Notes: generated by a model from the sequence alone, not told the origin. Counted from the stretch's first letter, positions 1 to 11,509 are shown. The stretch: 64,000 bases of DNA from Apostichopus japonicus (GCF_037975245.1 NC_092576.1:30482611-30546610); one strand, 5' to 3'. Program-made: numbers and translations.

Positions 1-337
1 GACGCTGGCGCAAGCCTGTCGTCTACTATCGGGACGGCGTTCCCCGGATGAAATTTGGAGTGAGTTAGTTGGTAGGTGTGGGGGCTGTGTGGTCGTTACA
101 TAATATAGGTTGGTTTAATTTTTCTCTTTGTGGTTTCGGGTTGGCTTTTTGGGGCTTGTTTGTAGTGTTTTATTTGTTTTGCTTCTGTTGGCCTTTGGGT
201 CCGTGCCCTTTTCGCGTCACGTTAAACGCTGCGTTAGTGGGAGATTGATGGGTTTCAGTTGTTGCTTTACAGACTGGGTTTGTTTTTGGTTTTCTTGACC
301 TTTGGTCCGTGTCCGTTTCTTAGCACGTAAAAAGCAC
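1..337 (+). mobile_element. Tx1-like LINE, 3' end (ORF2 tail plus 3' UTR)
   Basis: The window opens inside a non-LTR retrotransposon. The frame from base 3 reads RWRKPVVYYRDGVP and stops at TAG 66-68. The same tail occurs at 63640-64000 and, reversed, at 11510-11850. The 3' UTR (69-337) has two related GGCC/ACC-TTTGG-TCCGTGTCC motifs and ends in GCACGTAAAAAGCAC, with no poly-A tail. Other copies end at the same motif. Assignment to Tx1 is inferred from ORF1 of the related copy at 26642-28330 (RNA-binding-like part plus three CCHC knuckles) and the zinc-finger-like ORF2 tail near 63700. The 5' part lies outside the window. Confidence 0.85.
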
Positions 338-707
338 ACTTTCTTTATTGATCTCTTTCCATATTTTCAGTTTTAAAGCCCACCTGCTAAAAGAGTGGGT
401 TTAGGCCATTGTTAGGATAGTTATTTTGACCTTCAACCAGTCACATTGCTGGATCAAGTTGCTCTTTGGACTATATGTTACATCTGATTGGTCGGCGTTC
501 TTCTTATTATGGAATTTCATTCATAACAATGTTGTTCCCAATGAGCTGTGGACTTGGTCAAGTTCAAATATAGAAAGCCAAATTTTGAGGTCGGAAAATA
601 GGGCTTTTTTGGGACAAAGGAATGAAAGTTGACATGCAATCTTCATTTAGATGCATACGCATTTGGATTGAAAAGAGCATACCAATGGTATGCTATTTTT
701 TGCACTC
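338..707. other. Intergenic, nothing recognised
   Basis: AT-rich sequence after the LINE terminus. A 68-codon frame at 426-632 has no family-like motif and no splice context. I see no repeat or RNA gene here. Confidence 0.5.
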
Positions 708-883
708 TTAACAGATTTGTAAACGAGCTTGAATTTCACCAATATCCCTTAAGAACATCCCCGGGTCAAGGCCAGTAACCCTTTTCATCAGGGTTGTAGC
801 TGCGGTTACTTTTGGAAGAGAAGTGTTGGCTAGCCACAGCTTGAAAGGAGAGTCGTCCAAGTCTGCCAAGCCAGCACTTCCGA
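708..883 (-). CDS. Possible terminal exon, unknown protein
   Basis: On the minus strand a plausible acceptor (ctTTTCAG) precedes an open frame reading VGSAGLADLDDSPFKLWLAN and later MKRVTGLDPGMFLRDIGEI. It ends in TAA near 708. The amino-acid mix looks protein-like and the frame is open to its stop, but I recognise no family and found no upstream exon. It could be the last exon of a host gene or a transposon remnant. Confidence 0.3.
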
Positions 884-1589
884 CTGAAAAGGTGACAGCA
901 TTATTAGGTAAGTCACAGATGTTTGTTCTTGATAAACTGACTACAAAATGACGATCTGACAATTGATATTATTTAAGGTTTCAGTTAAAGTAAAAATGTA
1001 AATATGGAATGAACACTTATTGCACATTTGGCAGAGAGATCTTGCCTCAGTCTTCCCAACTTAGTGTGAAAATAACAATGTTTCACTAAAATGTCAAACA
1101 ATACCATGACTTACGAAAGTTGCTTTCTTTGAATTTTGAAAAGTTTGGGTAAACAAACTATTCATGAAGTATATTTTTACCTACTTGTATTGCCTGAAAA
1201 TTTACCTCTTTTTATAAAACGGTAAACTTTGATCTCCGTAAATCCTTTTAACTTTGTGTTTCTATTGACTCCTGTGACAGCTATGACTTCTCGTTAAAGG
1301 TTGTATTGAAGGCATGCCTTGAAGAAGTACTCTTTTTAATGATTTTCTTTTGTTTCATCCCTTAGATCTTGCGTCACTAAAGTATCCTGGGTGTTCAAGA
1401 GAAGGAACTGAAGACAACACTAAGATCAAAATTGAATGATGAACATAAGATGGCAAAGAAAAGATTGTTGATTTGTAATTTAAAGGGAGAAAGGAAATAA
1501 AAAATTGAAATTGAAAATTTCGGTTCTATTCTTTCACGTGTAGATTTTCTCGAAATGCTGGGTTATTTTTACAGTCAATTAAATATCCT

Positions 1590-1830
1590 CACATGGTCTT
1601 TCACAATTCCTGCATAGTCTTTAAAAAGTCCTGTACAATTCTTGAAACTATCTTCCAAAGTTTTTGAAAAGGCCTGTCAATTGTCATGCATAATCTTTTA
1701 ATAGTCCTGTACAATCCGCAAAAAAATCCATCATAAATCGTGCAGGATGTGGCCAAATCCTGGCATAAATCCTGCAAAAAATCCCCCAGGATTTTATGCA
1801 GGATTTTTTGCACGACTTTTTTGTATGGGA
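1590..1830. repeat. Degenerate tandem repeat rich in ATCCTGC/CAGGATTT
   Basis: Variants of 'tcctgtacaat', 'catgcataatc' and 'aatcctgcaaaaaatcc' recur every roughly 20-30 bases. The stretch ends with complementary words (ggattttatgcaggatttttt). This is a diverged minisatellite or decayed hairpin. The 70-codon minus-strand frame across it is a by-product of the repeat. Confidence 0.55.
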
Positions 1831-1889
1831 TTCATTGAAGAGAATAAGGTTGATCAAAGTTGGGTAAGGTTGATCTTTAGTGTGGCCTT

Positions 1890-1920
1890 GGATCCCGCAT
1901 GGCGCGTCACATAAAAAGCA
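1890..1920 (+). mobile_element. LINE 3'-tail relic (second subfamily)
   Basis: The sequence 'cccgcatggcgcgtcacataaaaagc' matches the terminus at 48700-48731 (+) and the reverse of 30302-30333. All three share CATGGCG-GTCAC-TAAAAAGC. It appears to be a very short 5'-truncated tail lying in the upstream part of the P-element transposase relic. Confidence 0.5.
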
Positions 1921-1929
1921 AAATTGTCC

Positions 1930-2699
1930 ATTACAACCAAAGCCTTGGTTTCCTCACTCATCAAGCCCAGCTGATATGATTTGGTTCTTAGTTGATGCCT
2001 GTCACACGTTAAAAATTATCAGGAATTTATTTGCCTCCAAAAAGATTTGGATTGATGAAAAAAAAAGGAAATATATTATGGCATTTTTTTTTATTCCTTA
2101 CATGCCTTGCAAGAAGCAGAAGGGTTACATGCTGCCAATAAAATTAGATCCAAGCATGTAAGGTTTCAAGATAAGAAAATGAATGTTTGAATTGCAGTTC
2201 AGACACTGAGTAGTTCTGTTGCAGATGCCATGGTTTTATTGAAACAGTTACAGTATCAACAATTTCGAAACTATGATGCAAGCATAAAATTCTTGACAGG
2301 CTTTTTGATATTTTGATTTCCAGAAGTCCATTTAGAGAAGGCTACAAATCACCTATCAACATCCACAATTGTCACATGTGGAAAAGCTTCTTTGAACAAT
2401 ATTTGAGAGGACTTAGGACAATTGAGGGTTGTCTATTAATCATAACAAAAGCAAAAACAGGTTTTTTTCGAATGCTAATCAACATGGACAGTGTTGAAGT
2501 AATTTTTGACACCTACATTAATTGTCCTAATCCTCTCTTCAGATATTTTTTGAAGCCAAGATCACTTGGAACTTTTCTTCTCTGCAATTCGCAGTGGAAA
2601 AACAACAATCCATCCGTTGAACAATTCAGAAGAGCATACAGACAGATAGTAACACACATAAAATCACCTGCCAACTGGAAATGCCACAACCCAGGGTGA
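1930..2699 (+). pseudogene. P-element/THAP9-type transposase, C-terminal half, decayed
   Basis: Three frame segments together resemble the C-terminal half of P-element transposases. (i) A frame with WFLVDACHTLKIIRNLFASK, like the 'LDACHMLKLVRN' block. (ii) A frame over about 2110-2300 with LQEAEGLHAANKIRS, AVQTLSSSVADAM and FRNYDASIKFL. (iii) The frame 2313-2699 with KTGFFRMLINMDSVEVIFD and WKNNNPSVEQFRRAYRQIV, matching the family's GFNNNPT-QF-AAYKRLL block. Frameshifts separate the blocks and a stop follows KKMNV. The THAP DNA-binding N-terminus is absent. The end abuts a pogo relic. Confidence 0.8.
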
Positions 2700-3770
2700 C
2701 ACTATTGCAGTGACAATTAGAAGGTCATGAAATGCCAAAAAGCAAACCAAAGAAGGTACATCAACTTGCTTTTTAGAGCATTGGCTTCTAACAGCACCTC
2801 CCGGGAGTGTCGTATCAGGGACGAGCTCAGCCACAGGGTGGATGACGGACGAGGTGTTCCTCAAATATCTCGGTCACTTCACAAACTACGCAAAGCCCAC
2901 ATCAGACAAACCGAGCCTTCTTCATCTTGACAAACATCATGTCCACATCTCTCTTAAAGCAATATCATTTGCTAAGGAGAACAACGTCGCCATGCTCAGT
3001 TTCCCTCCCTATTGCCCCTTGACAGACCTACATGAACCAAGCAAGTGACAACTGGATGCGTCAACCAGAAAATGCCGGGAAAGCTATGTCAATTCACACT
3101 ATCCCGCAGCTCGTTTCCTACGCTTTCCCAAAGGCCTTGACACCAGAGAACATCACAGAAGGATTCAGAGCCACCGGCATTTACCCTTTCGATAGGAATA
3201 TCTTCCCTCCCCACAAGTTCATCTCCTGCTACTCATCAGACCGCCCACCGCCATGAAAACATGGAATTAGCGATGAAACCACAATGTCACAAGCTCAATT
3301 AATGATGCTCCAGGACCGTGAGGCGTCAACAAAGGTAAGAATGCACCCATCGTTGTCAGTGCCAATTTTTCATCCGATATCGAAGAGTTATCATCTGGCA
3401 GTTCCCGAGTTCCCCGGAGTTCTATTCCAGGGACCCCTTTAGGTGCTGAAAATGTTCGACCATTTGGTGTATACGCCAGGCAAGAAAGGAAGCGGCTCCA
3501 AAGAGGAAGAAAGGGAAGTCACAAAGAGACATAGAAATTGAGGCTGCATCAACAAAGAGCAGGAAGAAGATCTTTGGTGGAGCTGTACCAAAACGATGGC
3601 AAAGAAGCAGAATGATGCTCCAAAAAAGAAGTCGAAAACGCAGGAAGGAGACGGCTCTAGCCCTATCACAGAAGATTGGTTCTGTCTCTATTGCGATTCA
3701 GCATCACCGCCAGGGAAAAACTGTATGTGGCCTGCAAAGACTGGGCACGTGAAGCTTGCGCTGTGATTGA
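2700..3770 (+). pseudogene. Pogo-type DDE transposase, C-terminal half, decayed
   Basis: The frame 2842-3048 reads PSLLHLDKHHVHISLKAISF then AKENNVAMLSFPPYCPLTD. This is the second catalytic Asp block of pogo/Tigger/Jerky-like DDE transposases (DNHxSH...FPPHCSH-QPLD). The frame 3032-3256 continues with the family's C-terminal motif EGFRATGIYPFDRNIF. Further downstream a broken Cys-rich tail is visible (EDWFCLYCD; GKNCMW in another frame). Several frameshifts and the lack of an N-terminal HTH mark it as dead. A second pogo copy lies at 49763-55390. Confidence 0.8.
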
Positions 3771-4082
3771 TTTTTACATGTTGTAATATGTACTCCTTTG
3801 GAACAATTCACTTCTATTCTTGAAAACTCAATATGTTTGTTAATAAATAGCACCTTACTTACTTGTGACAAATTGCTCCAGGTAGTGTGACAACTTGCCT
3901 CATGACCGGGGCAACTTGTATCCCTGACAATTGGACAAAAAATGTAAGATCAACAATGTTAGGTCATAAGATAAGCGACATTTCAAGGTATGATTCAATC
4001 CGAGTGTTTTTGGCGTTCTCGTTCTACGGCAATATGACGAAAAATTGTGACTTCTTGCCTCGCCTTCCCCAATGTATGTATT

Positions 4083-4165
4083 ATATATAAATAATATATA
4101 TATATATAACATATTGTATATGTATTCTATATATATTTATATTATATACCTATAGAATATAGGAT
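4083..4165. repeat. AT-rich low-complexity tract
   Basis: Runs of (TA)n and 'tatatatttatatt' with few interruptions. A simple repeat between transposon relics. Confidence 0.8.
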
Positions 4166-4188
4166 TCGATACTGTGATGTCGCACTGA

Positions 4189-5545
4189 GTGGACGTGCTT
4201 GAAGTTCGGCTCTTTTGGATTGTATTTTCTTCCATTTTATGCGAAAATCACCCACTGTTGGTGAGCCTTAACTGTTTTTATACTTTAATTATGGAAAGAA
4301 AGCAAAGTTGCAGGCCCGTCGGGAGTAAAAATAAGACGATGAGGAACACGACATCCAGCTTAGGGCTTACTCCTATCCAGCTCAGGCATAAGGCGAGCCT
4401 AACAGATCTTGTTGCCGATACAGAGAATGTGTTAGATGATGACGTGGCGTAAGGTACGGGACTGCAAGGCCTAAATCATACAGCCATTCAGAACATTAAT
4501 TCTAAACTGCAAAAAATCAGAAAGGAATTTGCCAAAGCCTTAGAGGAACACAGTAAACTAATTTCATCTCGACGAATAGATAACGATTGTTTGGCCAAGA
4601 AATTTGGAGAGACGACAAGAAGATCATCAACGATTATTGTATAAACAAAAACGCATTTCAAGGCGTTACAACTTCCGGTTGGTAGGCATTAAGTGAGAAA
4701 GAGAGGACGATTGTCGCAACATTGTTACAGATAGCCTAGAGAGATGGTAGACCTGTTGGTCAGGACGGCTTTTTTTCCACATAAAGTTCGGGTGATGAAG
4801 GATGCAAGACATGCCTTGAACGGAAAGGGATGCTATATTATAGACGATTTAACTATTCCAGATTTGCGGGGGGGGGGGGGGGGAACGCTGGAAAAATCAG
4901 GTCAATGAACTATACCAACAAGGGACTAAACTTCGCTTCTCTGGAGGTTACTGGAGGGGCTCAGATGGTAAGCCTTACAACTTTGAATAAATGTTTGGTT
5001 CGAGTATCGAGACAGAAAACTATTTTTGGAATACAAACTACGGCGATACTCTATGGTTTATTCCAAGGAAGAGGCCAAGAATAGGCGTGGTCGATTAAAT
5101 GATCTACTCAAGTTTATTTCAAGTTTGGAGCATAAACTGTTTGTAAACCCATCAGCTTTTGTCAGTTCAAAATTAAAGGAAGCACAAACTGAGCTCCTTA
5201 GCTATTACGATGTGTAATTGCGTGGCACTATAATCAGATCGAGAGCAAGATGGGTTGAGCATGGGGAGAAGAATAGCATTTTTCTTAAGCCTTGAAAAGA
5301 GAAATAAGATACGTAATACGATTACCACTCTAGAGGATGATATAGGTAGGGAAATTGTTGACCTAAATGGTATTTCGGATGACATTTTTTATTTTTATTA
5401 AAACTTCTACAGCTCAATCAGGATAGGCTGATGCCTTTTTAGTAACCTTCCTGACTAGTGTGTATTTCATTTTGATCTGAGCGTTTGTGAAGGGGAGCTT
5501 ACAATAGAAGAATGTTCGATGGCATTAAGTTCTATGCCGATAGAT
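4189..5545 (+). pseudogene. L1-like LINE, ORF1 and middle of ORF2, internally deleted
   Basis: 4189-4650 encodes an ORF1-like coiled-coil part (INSKLQKIRKEFAKALEEH) with a stop at 4450. 4770-4995 gives the ORF1 C-terminal part (KVRVMKDARHALNGKGCYII), broken by a run of 16 G. From 5026 the sequence matches the ORF2 linker between endonuclease and reverse transcriptase: YSKEEAKNRRGRLNDLLKFI, then IIRSRARWVEHGEKNSIFF, then LTIEECSMALSSMP just before the RT domain. The endonuclease is missing, so ORF1 joins ORF2 through a deletion. The RT is cut off by a GACA/GATA repeat at 5541. Confidence 0.8.
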
Positions 5546-5576
5546 AGACAGACAGGTACATAGACAGATAGATACT
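5541..5576. repeat. GATA/GACA microsatellite
   Basis: 'tagatagacagacaggtacatagacagatagatac' is a short interrupted tetranucleotide repeat at the 3' break of the L1-like relic. Confidence 0.8.
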
Positions 5577-5699
5577 TTTCAAGAAAAAGTCGCCCAGGAA
5601 AAAACCTGGGCATGAAAACCAAACTACTGAGCGACTGATCTGCTTCTAACCCCAGTCCCCTTGCATCGGCACTGTGACTGTGTGATCATCAGATAGATG

Positions 5700-5945
5700 G
5701 ACATAAAATATCTGGCAATGGTCAATAATGATACATTGGGCTATGGTGAACACTTTCCAGTAGGTTTCGCCAGGTTAACACTCCAGCTAATGTAGGTAAA
5801 TTCTATGGTGGGGTCATTCAAGGTCATCTGTCGGGCACCACGCACCACAAAAAAATCTGGCAATGGTCAATGATACATGGGACTTTACTGCACGTCTTCC
5901 AATGTATTGCAGCAGGTTAACTCACCAGCTGATGTAGCTCAATTT
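5700..5945. repeat. Two-unit tandem repeat, about 143 bp
   Basis: The block starting 'atctggcaatggtcaat' near 5709 and ending 'ccaggttaacactccagctaatgtag' recurs near 5852, ending 'cagcaggttaactcaccagctgatgtag'. The copies are diverged. No coding potential seen. Confidence 0.6.
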
Positions 5946-6536
5946 TCGAGCTCTTTGTCATGACTCCCCCCCTCCCCCTGGCCACACCCACCACAACGTG
6001 CGCGCCAGATGTCCATTTCCTTTCATATGGGTCCTTATAGTAGTTTGTTATATACATGGAAATTGGTTAACTTCCCAGCTGGGCTGACCCCTGCTGGCTC
6101 CTGGTCTATTATGAGAGGTATCAACGTTTTTGACTTATTATGGCGAGACTTGCAAAATATTTCAAATATCGTAGCCAAAAAACATGCTCGTAGTCTTGTT
6201 GGCAGTTTTAGTACTGTTTGTCACACACGTGACACGTGCAAGAACTGCGCAATCTTAATAACTGCTTACAGCTGTTTTAATAGCTGTGACCTTGTCGGCA
6301 AAAAACCCTGGATGAAAGCATTTTTCTCTAATTTTTATTGTGCAACGTTTCACCATGTCTGAAAATTGTTACTCAAGAATCTATTACATCTATTAATGAA
6401 GAATCTATTAATAGGGCTATTCATTAAAGTTGGAAACCTGTCAATAACACGTTTGAAGTGGAAGAGTATTAAACTATTTTACGAGTCTGCTCTATAGACC
6501 CAAACTATAGCACGCTATCATGGAAAAGTTTCTTGA
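5946..6536. other. Intergenic, unrecognised ORF
   Basis: A 117-codon frame at 6009-6362 contains a CKNCAILITAYSCFNSCD segment but matches no family I know and has no supporting splice sites. Probably chance. Otherwise AT-rich sequence without clear features. Confidence 0.35.
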
Positions 6537-6757
6537 GATTACGTAATCGACCTGCCTTGGTCGTAAAATGACCTCTTTTGACCAATTAGTATGCAACGCC
6601 TGCCACATAGTTTTCTTGTATGAGGGTCTTTGTGTGAACGCTGTATGATTAACTACACTGTAGACGTGAACATATTTCCACAGTGTAACACAAAGAGCCT
6701 CATGGTGTAAAGAAGCTATGCAGGCTAATTGTAGAGCCTGAGGTCGATTACGTAATC
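6537..6757. mobile_element. 221-bp palindromic MITE
   Basis: The ends are perfect inverted repeats of 17 bases: GATTACGTAATCGACCT at 6537 and its complement at 6741-6757. Complementarity continues inward: 'tatgagggtctttgtgt' at about 6617 pairs with 'acacaaagagcctcat' near 6690. The whole unit can fold back on itself. It has no coding capacity. The superfamily cannot be told without target-duplication evidence. Confidence 0.7.
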
Positions 6758-7920
6758 ACAAAACTTTCGTAGCTAGCCACGGCCTTTTCTGTAAGCTGTC
6801 ACATCGTTATTTAATTCCAAATATGCAACTTAAAGGGCTTCGTTAACATGGAGACTATTATAATATACAGTTGTCGTCGGCAAATAATATAAATTGAAGG
6901 ACACGTCATGACTATTTAATATGAAAAGTAGAGGTCCCAATATGGGACCTTGCAAGACGCTAATATTAATATTTGAAGAGTACAGTCATTGCGTTAAAAC
7001 GAGCAAACTGTTTCCCTATTTGTACGATACAGTTAAAACAATTTGAGTGCCACAACCCGAACTCCATATGTATATCATTTATTTAATAAAATCTGGTGAT
7101 GAATAACTGTGCCAAACGCAAGTAAAACTGAAACCGGTCCGTAATTTAAAACAATTTAGGCTGCGCGTTTTTTTTTGGAGGAAAGACCTTAGCAATTTTA
7201 ACTCATTGGTGCAGATACCCTCAGAAAAAAGTCAAGTTCGAGATATGAGTAAATAGAGTAATTTTATAATCACGAATAACAGTGAATAATTTTAATTCCT
7301 TTAATCGATCAGCATGAAGAGTAAGGGGACCACTTGGATTACAAAATTTAGATCTCAATATCTTGCAAACAAGTGAGGGTGGGGGGGGGGGCATTTCTTC
7401 TTCCTTGCTTTGTTCACCACCCCTACCCCGTTCTGCGGTTCTTGAATGTTGGGTCTTTGTAAGGTCAATTTATTTGTTTCTCTTACTATGCTCCTTCATA
7501 AGGCATAGCAGAAAATAAATGTGCGAATAATATTACGCTTTATTTCAAATGTTCAGATCCCTAAATCCTTTATTCATACAGGTATAAAAATCGATCATGG
7601 TAACAAATATATACATTTTACACACATATGACTAAGGGCGTGCAGGTGTGACTTAATTGTGTTTATGATATGCCTTATATGAAAGAGAATAGTAAAGGAA
7701 ACGATTAAAGTTTTTTATTTTAACGTCGTATGCTTCTGGAGGAGTCACAGACGGACTGTGAGAAACCGTTATAATCTTCCTGACACCACTGCATGCATTG
7801 CGATATTCATTATTAATTCATATTTGGTCTCTTCTCAGTTTTCAGGAATACATCATCAGCTTCACAAACAGCGAATTCACACCGTCGCCAGGACAGCCTC
7901 TGGTACCGAGTAGCTTCGAG
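6758..7920. other. Intergenic, AT-rich, one poly-G run
   Basis: No open frame with family-like motifs. An 11-G run lies at 7381-7391. Nothing else could be supported. Confidence 0.5.
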
Positions 7921-7976
7921 CCTTCTATGCCCCGCTGAGCACAAGTTCAAAACTGTTTTGGATCTGAGTTTCGTAT

Positions 7977-8195
7977 ATGAAAGATGGCCTGGTCGAAAAG
8001 TGGCTTAAAGATCTACGGAAGACTAAATACAATGTTGGGCAATCCGCAGCGGACTCAAGGTTATATGGAGTCATGGGACAAAATTTAAGGCGACAACACT
8101 TGCAAATTACAGACTCTGACTTGATGAACTGGTGCAAAGAATGTCTGTCTGAATTCAAGCACAACAACGAAAATTCGTTCTCCAACAGCGGGTAA
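7977..8195 (+). CDS. Unrecognised exon-like frame upstream of Ulp1-like relic
   Basis: A 72-codon frame reads DGLVEKWLKDLRKTKYNVGQ and DSDLMNWCKECLSEFKHNN. The composition looks protein-like (charged and helical, with a CKEC pair). It is followed by Lys/Arg-rich sequence and then the Ulp1-like protease at 8530, so it may be the N-terminal region of that element. I recognise no domain. Confidence 0.35.
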   Translation: MKDGLVEKWLKDLRKTKYNVGQSAADSRLYGVMGQNLRRQHLQITDSDLMNWCKECLSEFKHNNENSFSNSG

Positions 8196-8529
8196 AGAAA
8201 CGAAGGAAGGCGGGAGAGAAGTCACCACATTAGTTTAAGAAAAGTGGAAAAGGAGCCGTAGAGAAACGAGATCTGAAGCTGGGTCATCAAAAGAATGGAA
8301 ACGGAACTAGAAAAGCAGCAGGAAAAAGGAAAGAAAGATGCTGCGCGTTCGAAAAGAAAAGGACAGATCACATAAACTGCCTAGAAAACGGCTTTATGAA
8401 ATCCCCAGTGCTGATCAAACAAAGTTCAGAAAAAAGCTTGATCTGGAAAAACATGAAACTCCAGCAAAGACATTAAGGGAGACAATCAGAAAACGCAAGC
8501 CCAATAATCAACAATGACGAGAGCTCAGC

Positions 8530-9089
8530 GAATTATGACGGATATAAAAATATATGAATCGTTGTTACGCAAATCATGGCTGAATGATGAGGTAATTAAC
8601 GATCAGCTTGATTTTCTTCCTTCAGACCAAAGTTGCAGATTTCAATGTTTTTATCTGCAACTCATTTCACATGAGCTCAGGAATTCCTGCTAATGTACAA
8701 GCTCGTAAATGGTACAGAAGCCAGAGACTTGTTGATTGCACATGGGTTCTCCTCCCAGTCAATAAGGATGGATTGCACTGGATCCTGTTAGTGGCAAATT
8801 TAGTGAGCAAATCTCTTTATTTCCTCGATCCACTTCAAGATTACACGTCAAGTGATGAAATGAAGCGTTTCAGGTGTTTCATTCAGATAGAGCCTCATTA
8901 GAGGGAACGCCGTTCGAATGTCAGAAATGGCCAATTAAGATGACATCTGAGTGTAACTTTCCATTTCAGCCGACAAGGAACGCCAAATCATTATTATTTG
9001 GAGGAAAGATGAATCCATTTGTTGATATTCCGATTGAAAGGGATTGTATTTACAACAATTTACATGACTTCGATATGAACAGACCGTAG
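8530..9089 (+). pseudogene. Ulp1-like C48 cysteine protease, catalytic Cys lost
   Basis: Frame 1 begins KSWLNDEVINDQLDFL (the Ulp1 'WLND-VIN' entry motif). A frameshift leads to 8608-8901 with FNVFICNSFHMSSGIP, WVLLPVNKDGLHWILL (catalytic His) and SKSLYFLDPL (catalytic Asp). A second shift leads to 8874-9089 with ANFPFQP-like 'CNFPFQPTRN', but the expected NDCG active site reads NAKS. It is clearly homologous to the copy at 38890-39450, where the Cys is kept. Such proteases occur in several animal DNA transposons. Which one this belongs to is unknown. Confidence 0.75.
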
Positions 9090-9179
9090 CATAACCATTA
9101 AGGGCAAAGTAATGGTTTGTCACTCCATGAAGGCTGACGGAACTCATTAACAGACAAAAATGTGAACACGACCATGTGG

Positions 9180-10088
9180 CATCAATATTTATTTGTTCCC
9201 GGAGGTTCAGCGATATCTCAACAAGTATATTTCAAGTACAGCATGAAAGTGGAGATTGTGTTGAACTTTGTGATGAAAAATTACAGAAAACATGCATCTT
9301 ATATCATATCGAGTATCCATTACTCAATTGAACTGTATTTGCCCCATAAAGGATTTGAGCTTATTTTCCTATGAGGTAATTGAATTGGATGCCGAAAAAC
9401 TTACATCGTCAAATAGCAGCTGATACATATTTTCTGAACAAGTATGAAATATTTTGATGAAATATCACAGAATACGAGCATCAATTATAGCATTGATTAC
9501 CCATTATCTTGAAATGGAATTTTAGATTTGATGACGAAAGGATTCTATGGTCAAGCAGGGGCACATACATATTTATATTTATTGTTGGATCAGCATTCGC
9601 TCAACCAGTGTTTTTCAACTTGTGTAGAACCTTGCTGTTAAATATCACATTACCCATTATTAACAGTAACGCTATTAGACTCTTAAGCATTTCAGCCTAT
9701 TATCTGTGAATTTAGCACACAAACAAACTCAATTTGATGACGAATGGAGTCTTATGGTGAAGAGGAAGTACGTTTATATTTATTTCTCTTGGTGGAGGAG
9801 CAATCTGTGAACAAGTTTATTTAAACTACAGCATGACAGCGGGAATTGTGTTGAACTTTGTGATGAAAAATCTCAGAATACGAGAATCTGCTTATTTATT
9901 GATTATTCATAAATAACTTAAAAGGATATTGCGTCATAAGGGATTTGAGCATTTGTTCTGTGAATTGACAATATATACAAACTCAATTTGATGACAAAAG
10001 GAGCCGATGGTCAAGTAGATCCTATATTTATTTTGTCTGGGAGGAGCAGCAATCTCTCAACTGCAGGTTTATTTAAAGGCGAGATACC
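9180..10088. repeat. Degenerate tandem repeat, about 210-290 bp units
   Basis: Words such as 'tttgatgacgaa(a)gga' (about 9518, 9733, 9983), 'gttgaactttgtgatgaaaaat' (about 9260, 9851) and 'atttgagc' (about 9352, 9941) recur in order. This suggests three to four diverged units ending just before the exon at 10089. Unit length varies by indels. Partial open frames inside it are by-products unless the repeat was once coding. Confidence 0.6.
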
Positions 10089-10423
10089 GTGATTTATAGG
10101 TGGAGCCGTACAAACGGTACAATTAATTCAGTGCGGTTATTGGGCTACCAAGGTCGCAAAACCGTTGCCGGAAAAGCACCTCCTCCAAAACGAAGACCTC
10201 CGAGTGGTAATCCTCCAGCAAAACGTGCCTATAGTCTCGATCGAGACAAACGGGAGGGCACAAGAGTGTACCTTTTAGAATCGTTTCCTTCTTGGGTAAA
10301 ACAAAAGAACGAATTTGAAATTTTATCTTAAGATGGTGGAGCTGGAAATAAGACGTCGCATGCAGAGTTTACCAACCACTTACTGAAACATCAGAGAGAC
10401 AGACCGTGTCGTTTATGTAAAAG
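10089..10423 (+). CDS. Unrecognised exon with one in-frame stop
   Basis: The frame reads GKAPPPKRRPPSGNPPAKRA, a Pro/Lys-rich linker, then EGTRVYLLESFPSWVKQKNE. After a TAA at 10329 it continues DGGAGNKTSHAEFTNHLLKH and DRPCRLCK up to a good donor (AAAAG|gtaaga at 10424). Similar 'W--LK---...H-E-A--LL' segments occur near the N-termini of many uncharacterised invertebrate proteins. The single stop suggests recent inactivation or a sequencing error. It could be an early exon of the HECT-like gene at 14.6-17.3 kb, but that is a guess. Confidence 0.45.
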
Positions 10424-11509
10424 GTAAGATATCTTTTTGACACATAAGCACATAATTAGGCAAGTGCAAATTCAAAACAGTAAACAGTGGTCCCCTTGCA
10501 AACCCCTTGAGTGTCTAGTCACGTTTAATTGGTAATAAGGATTTATGGCACTATTAGTCTTTTGTAGGTATCCTAGGCAACCTTTCAAGTCATAAAGTCA
10601 AACAATTTATACTGTCTTTCTCAAATTGTAATTCAACAGTACGGAAACACCCTAACCGTGTATACTCGTGTAGACAATTATGTTCATTAAACAACACCGT
10701 AAACTCGCAGCTTTCGAAAATAAAGCTAACATACTGCACCGTTGGTGCTTAACGTGTTTTTTAACTGCAATTTGATGTAATTACGTTACAAAGCGAATGA
10801 GCGGCTCACTTGACTCTGGTTGCCAAAACCTCTCTAAACTTGTACTCCAATATCTTGATTCAAAGCACTGGTATTAACAGTATAAACAATTCCTAACCTT
10901 GATGTGATAGAAACATGATATTCATACTGCTCGTACTGACAAGACGAGTGCCCTGAAGCCGTATATGACACTACAGTGTAGCATAGTTATAGGCTTTCAT
11001 AGAGATATATTTAATATCCTGTCCGAAGTTCTGCATGAGGTTGATTTTACAACAACGCGCACTTGGGTCAGTTTTACCAGTGTAGTTTAATATCAATGTG
11101 TTTACGAAACGTACGCGCGTCTTTGTTTGCGCATTTCTTACATACTATGCTATAGAAAATCTGACGAGGACCAGTAGTTAATGTTAAATGTGTACAGTGT
11201 AATTTGCCAATTACCGTTCCAGTGCTGTTATGTTTTGTATATAAAAGTTAATCTTTTATTGAAGACCTTCACTTTTACTTGAATGCTCATGTACGTTGTT
11301 GTAATAAGCGTTGTTTTTGTTTATTACGGTTTGCCCACTGGACATTTTATTTTGGTTATAAGTGAACCAAAACATTTTTAAATTTGGTTTTACAAAAATG
11401 ATATTGTATGAATTAACGGGATTTACGAACGGTCTTGCGTGCGTTATTTACAGGATAATATGCTTCCGGGAGTTAATGACATTGCTAGATGCACTCCGAC
11501 CGAGCCCTC
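10424..11509. other. Intergenic or intronic, nothing recognised
   Basis: AT-rich sequence after the donor at 10424. No open frame over 60 codons with motifs, and no repeats resolved by eye. Confidence 0.45.
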
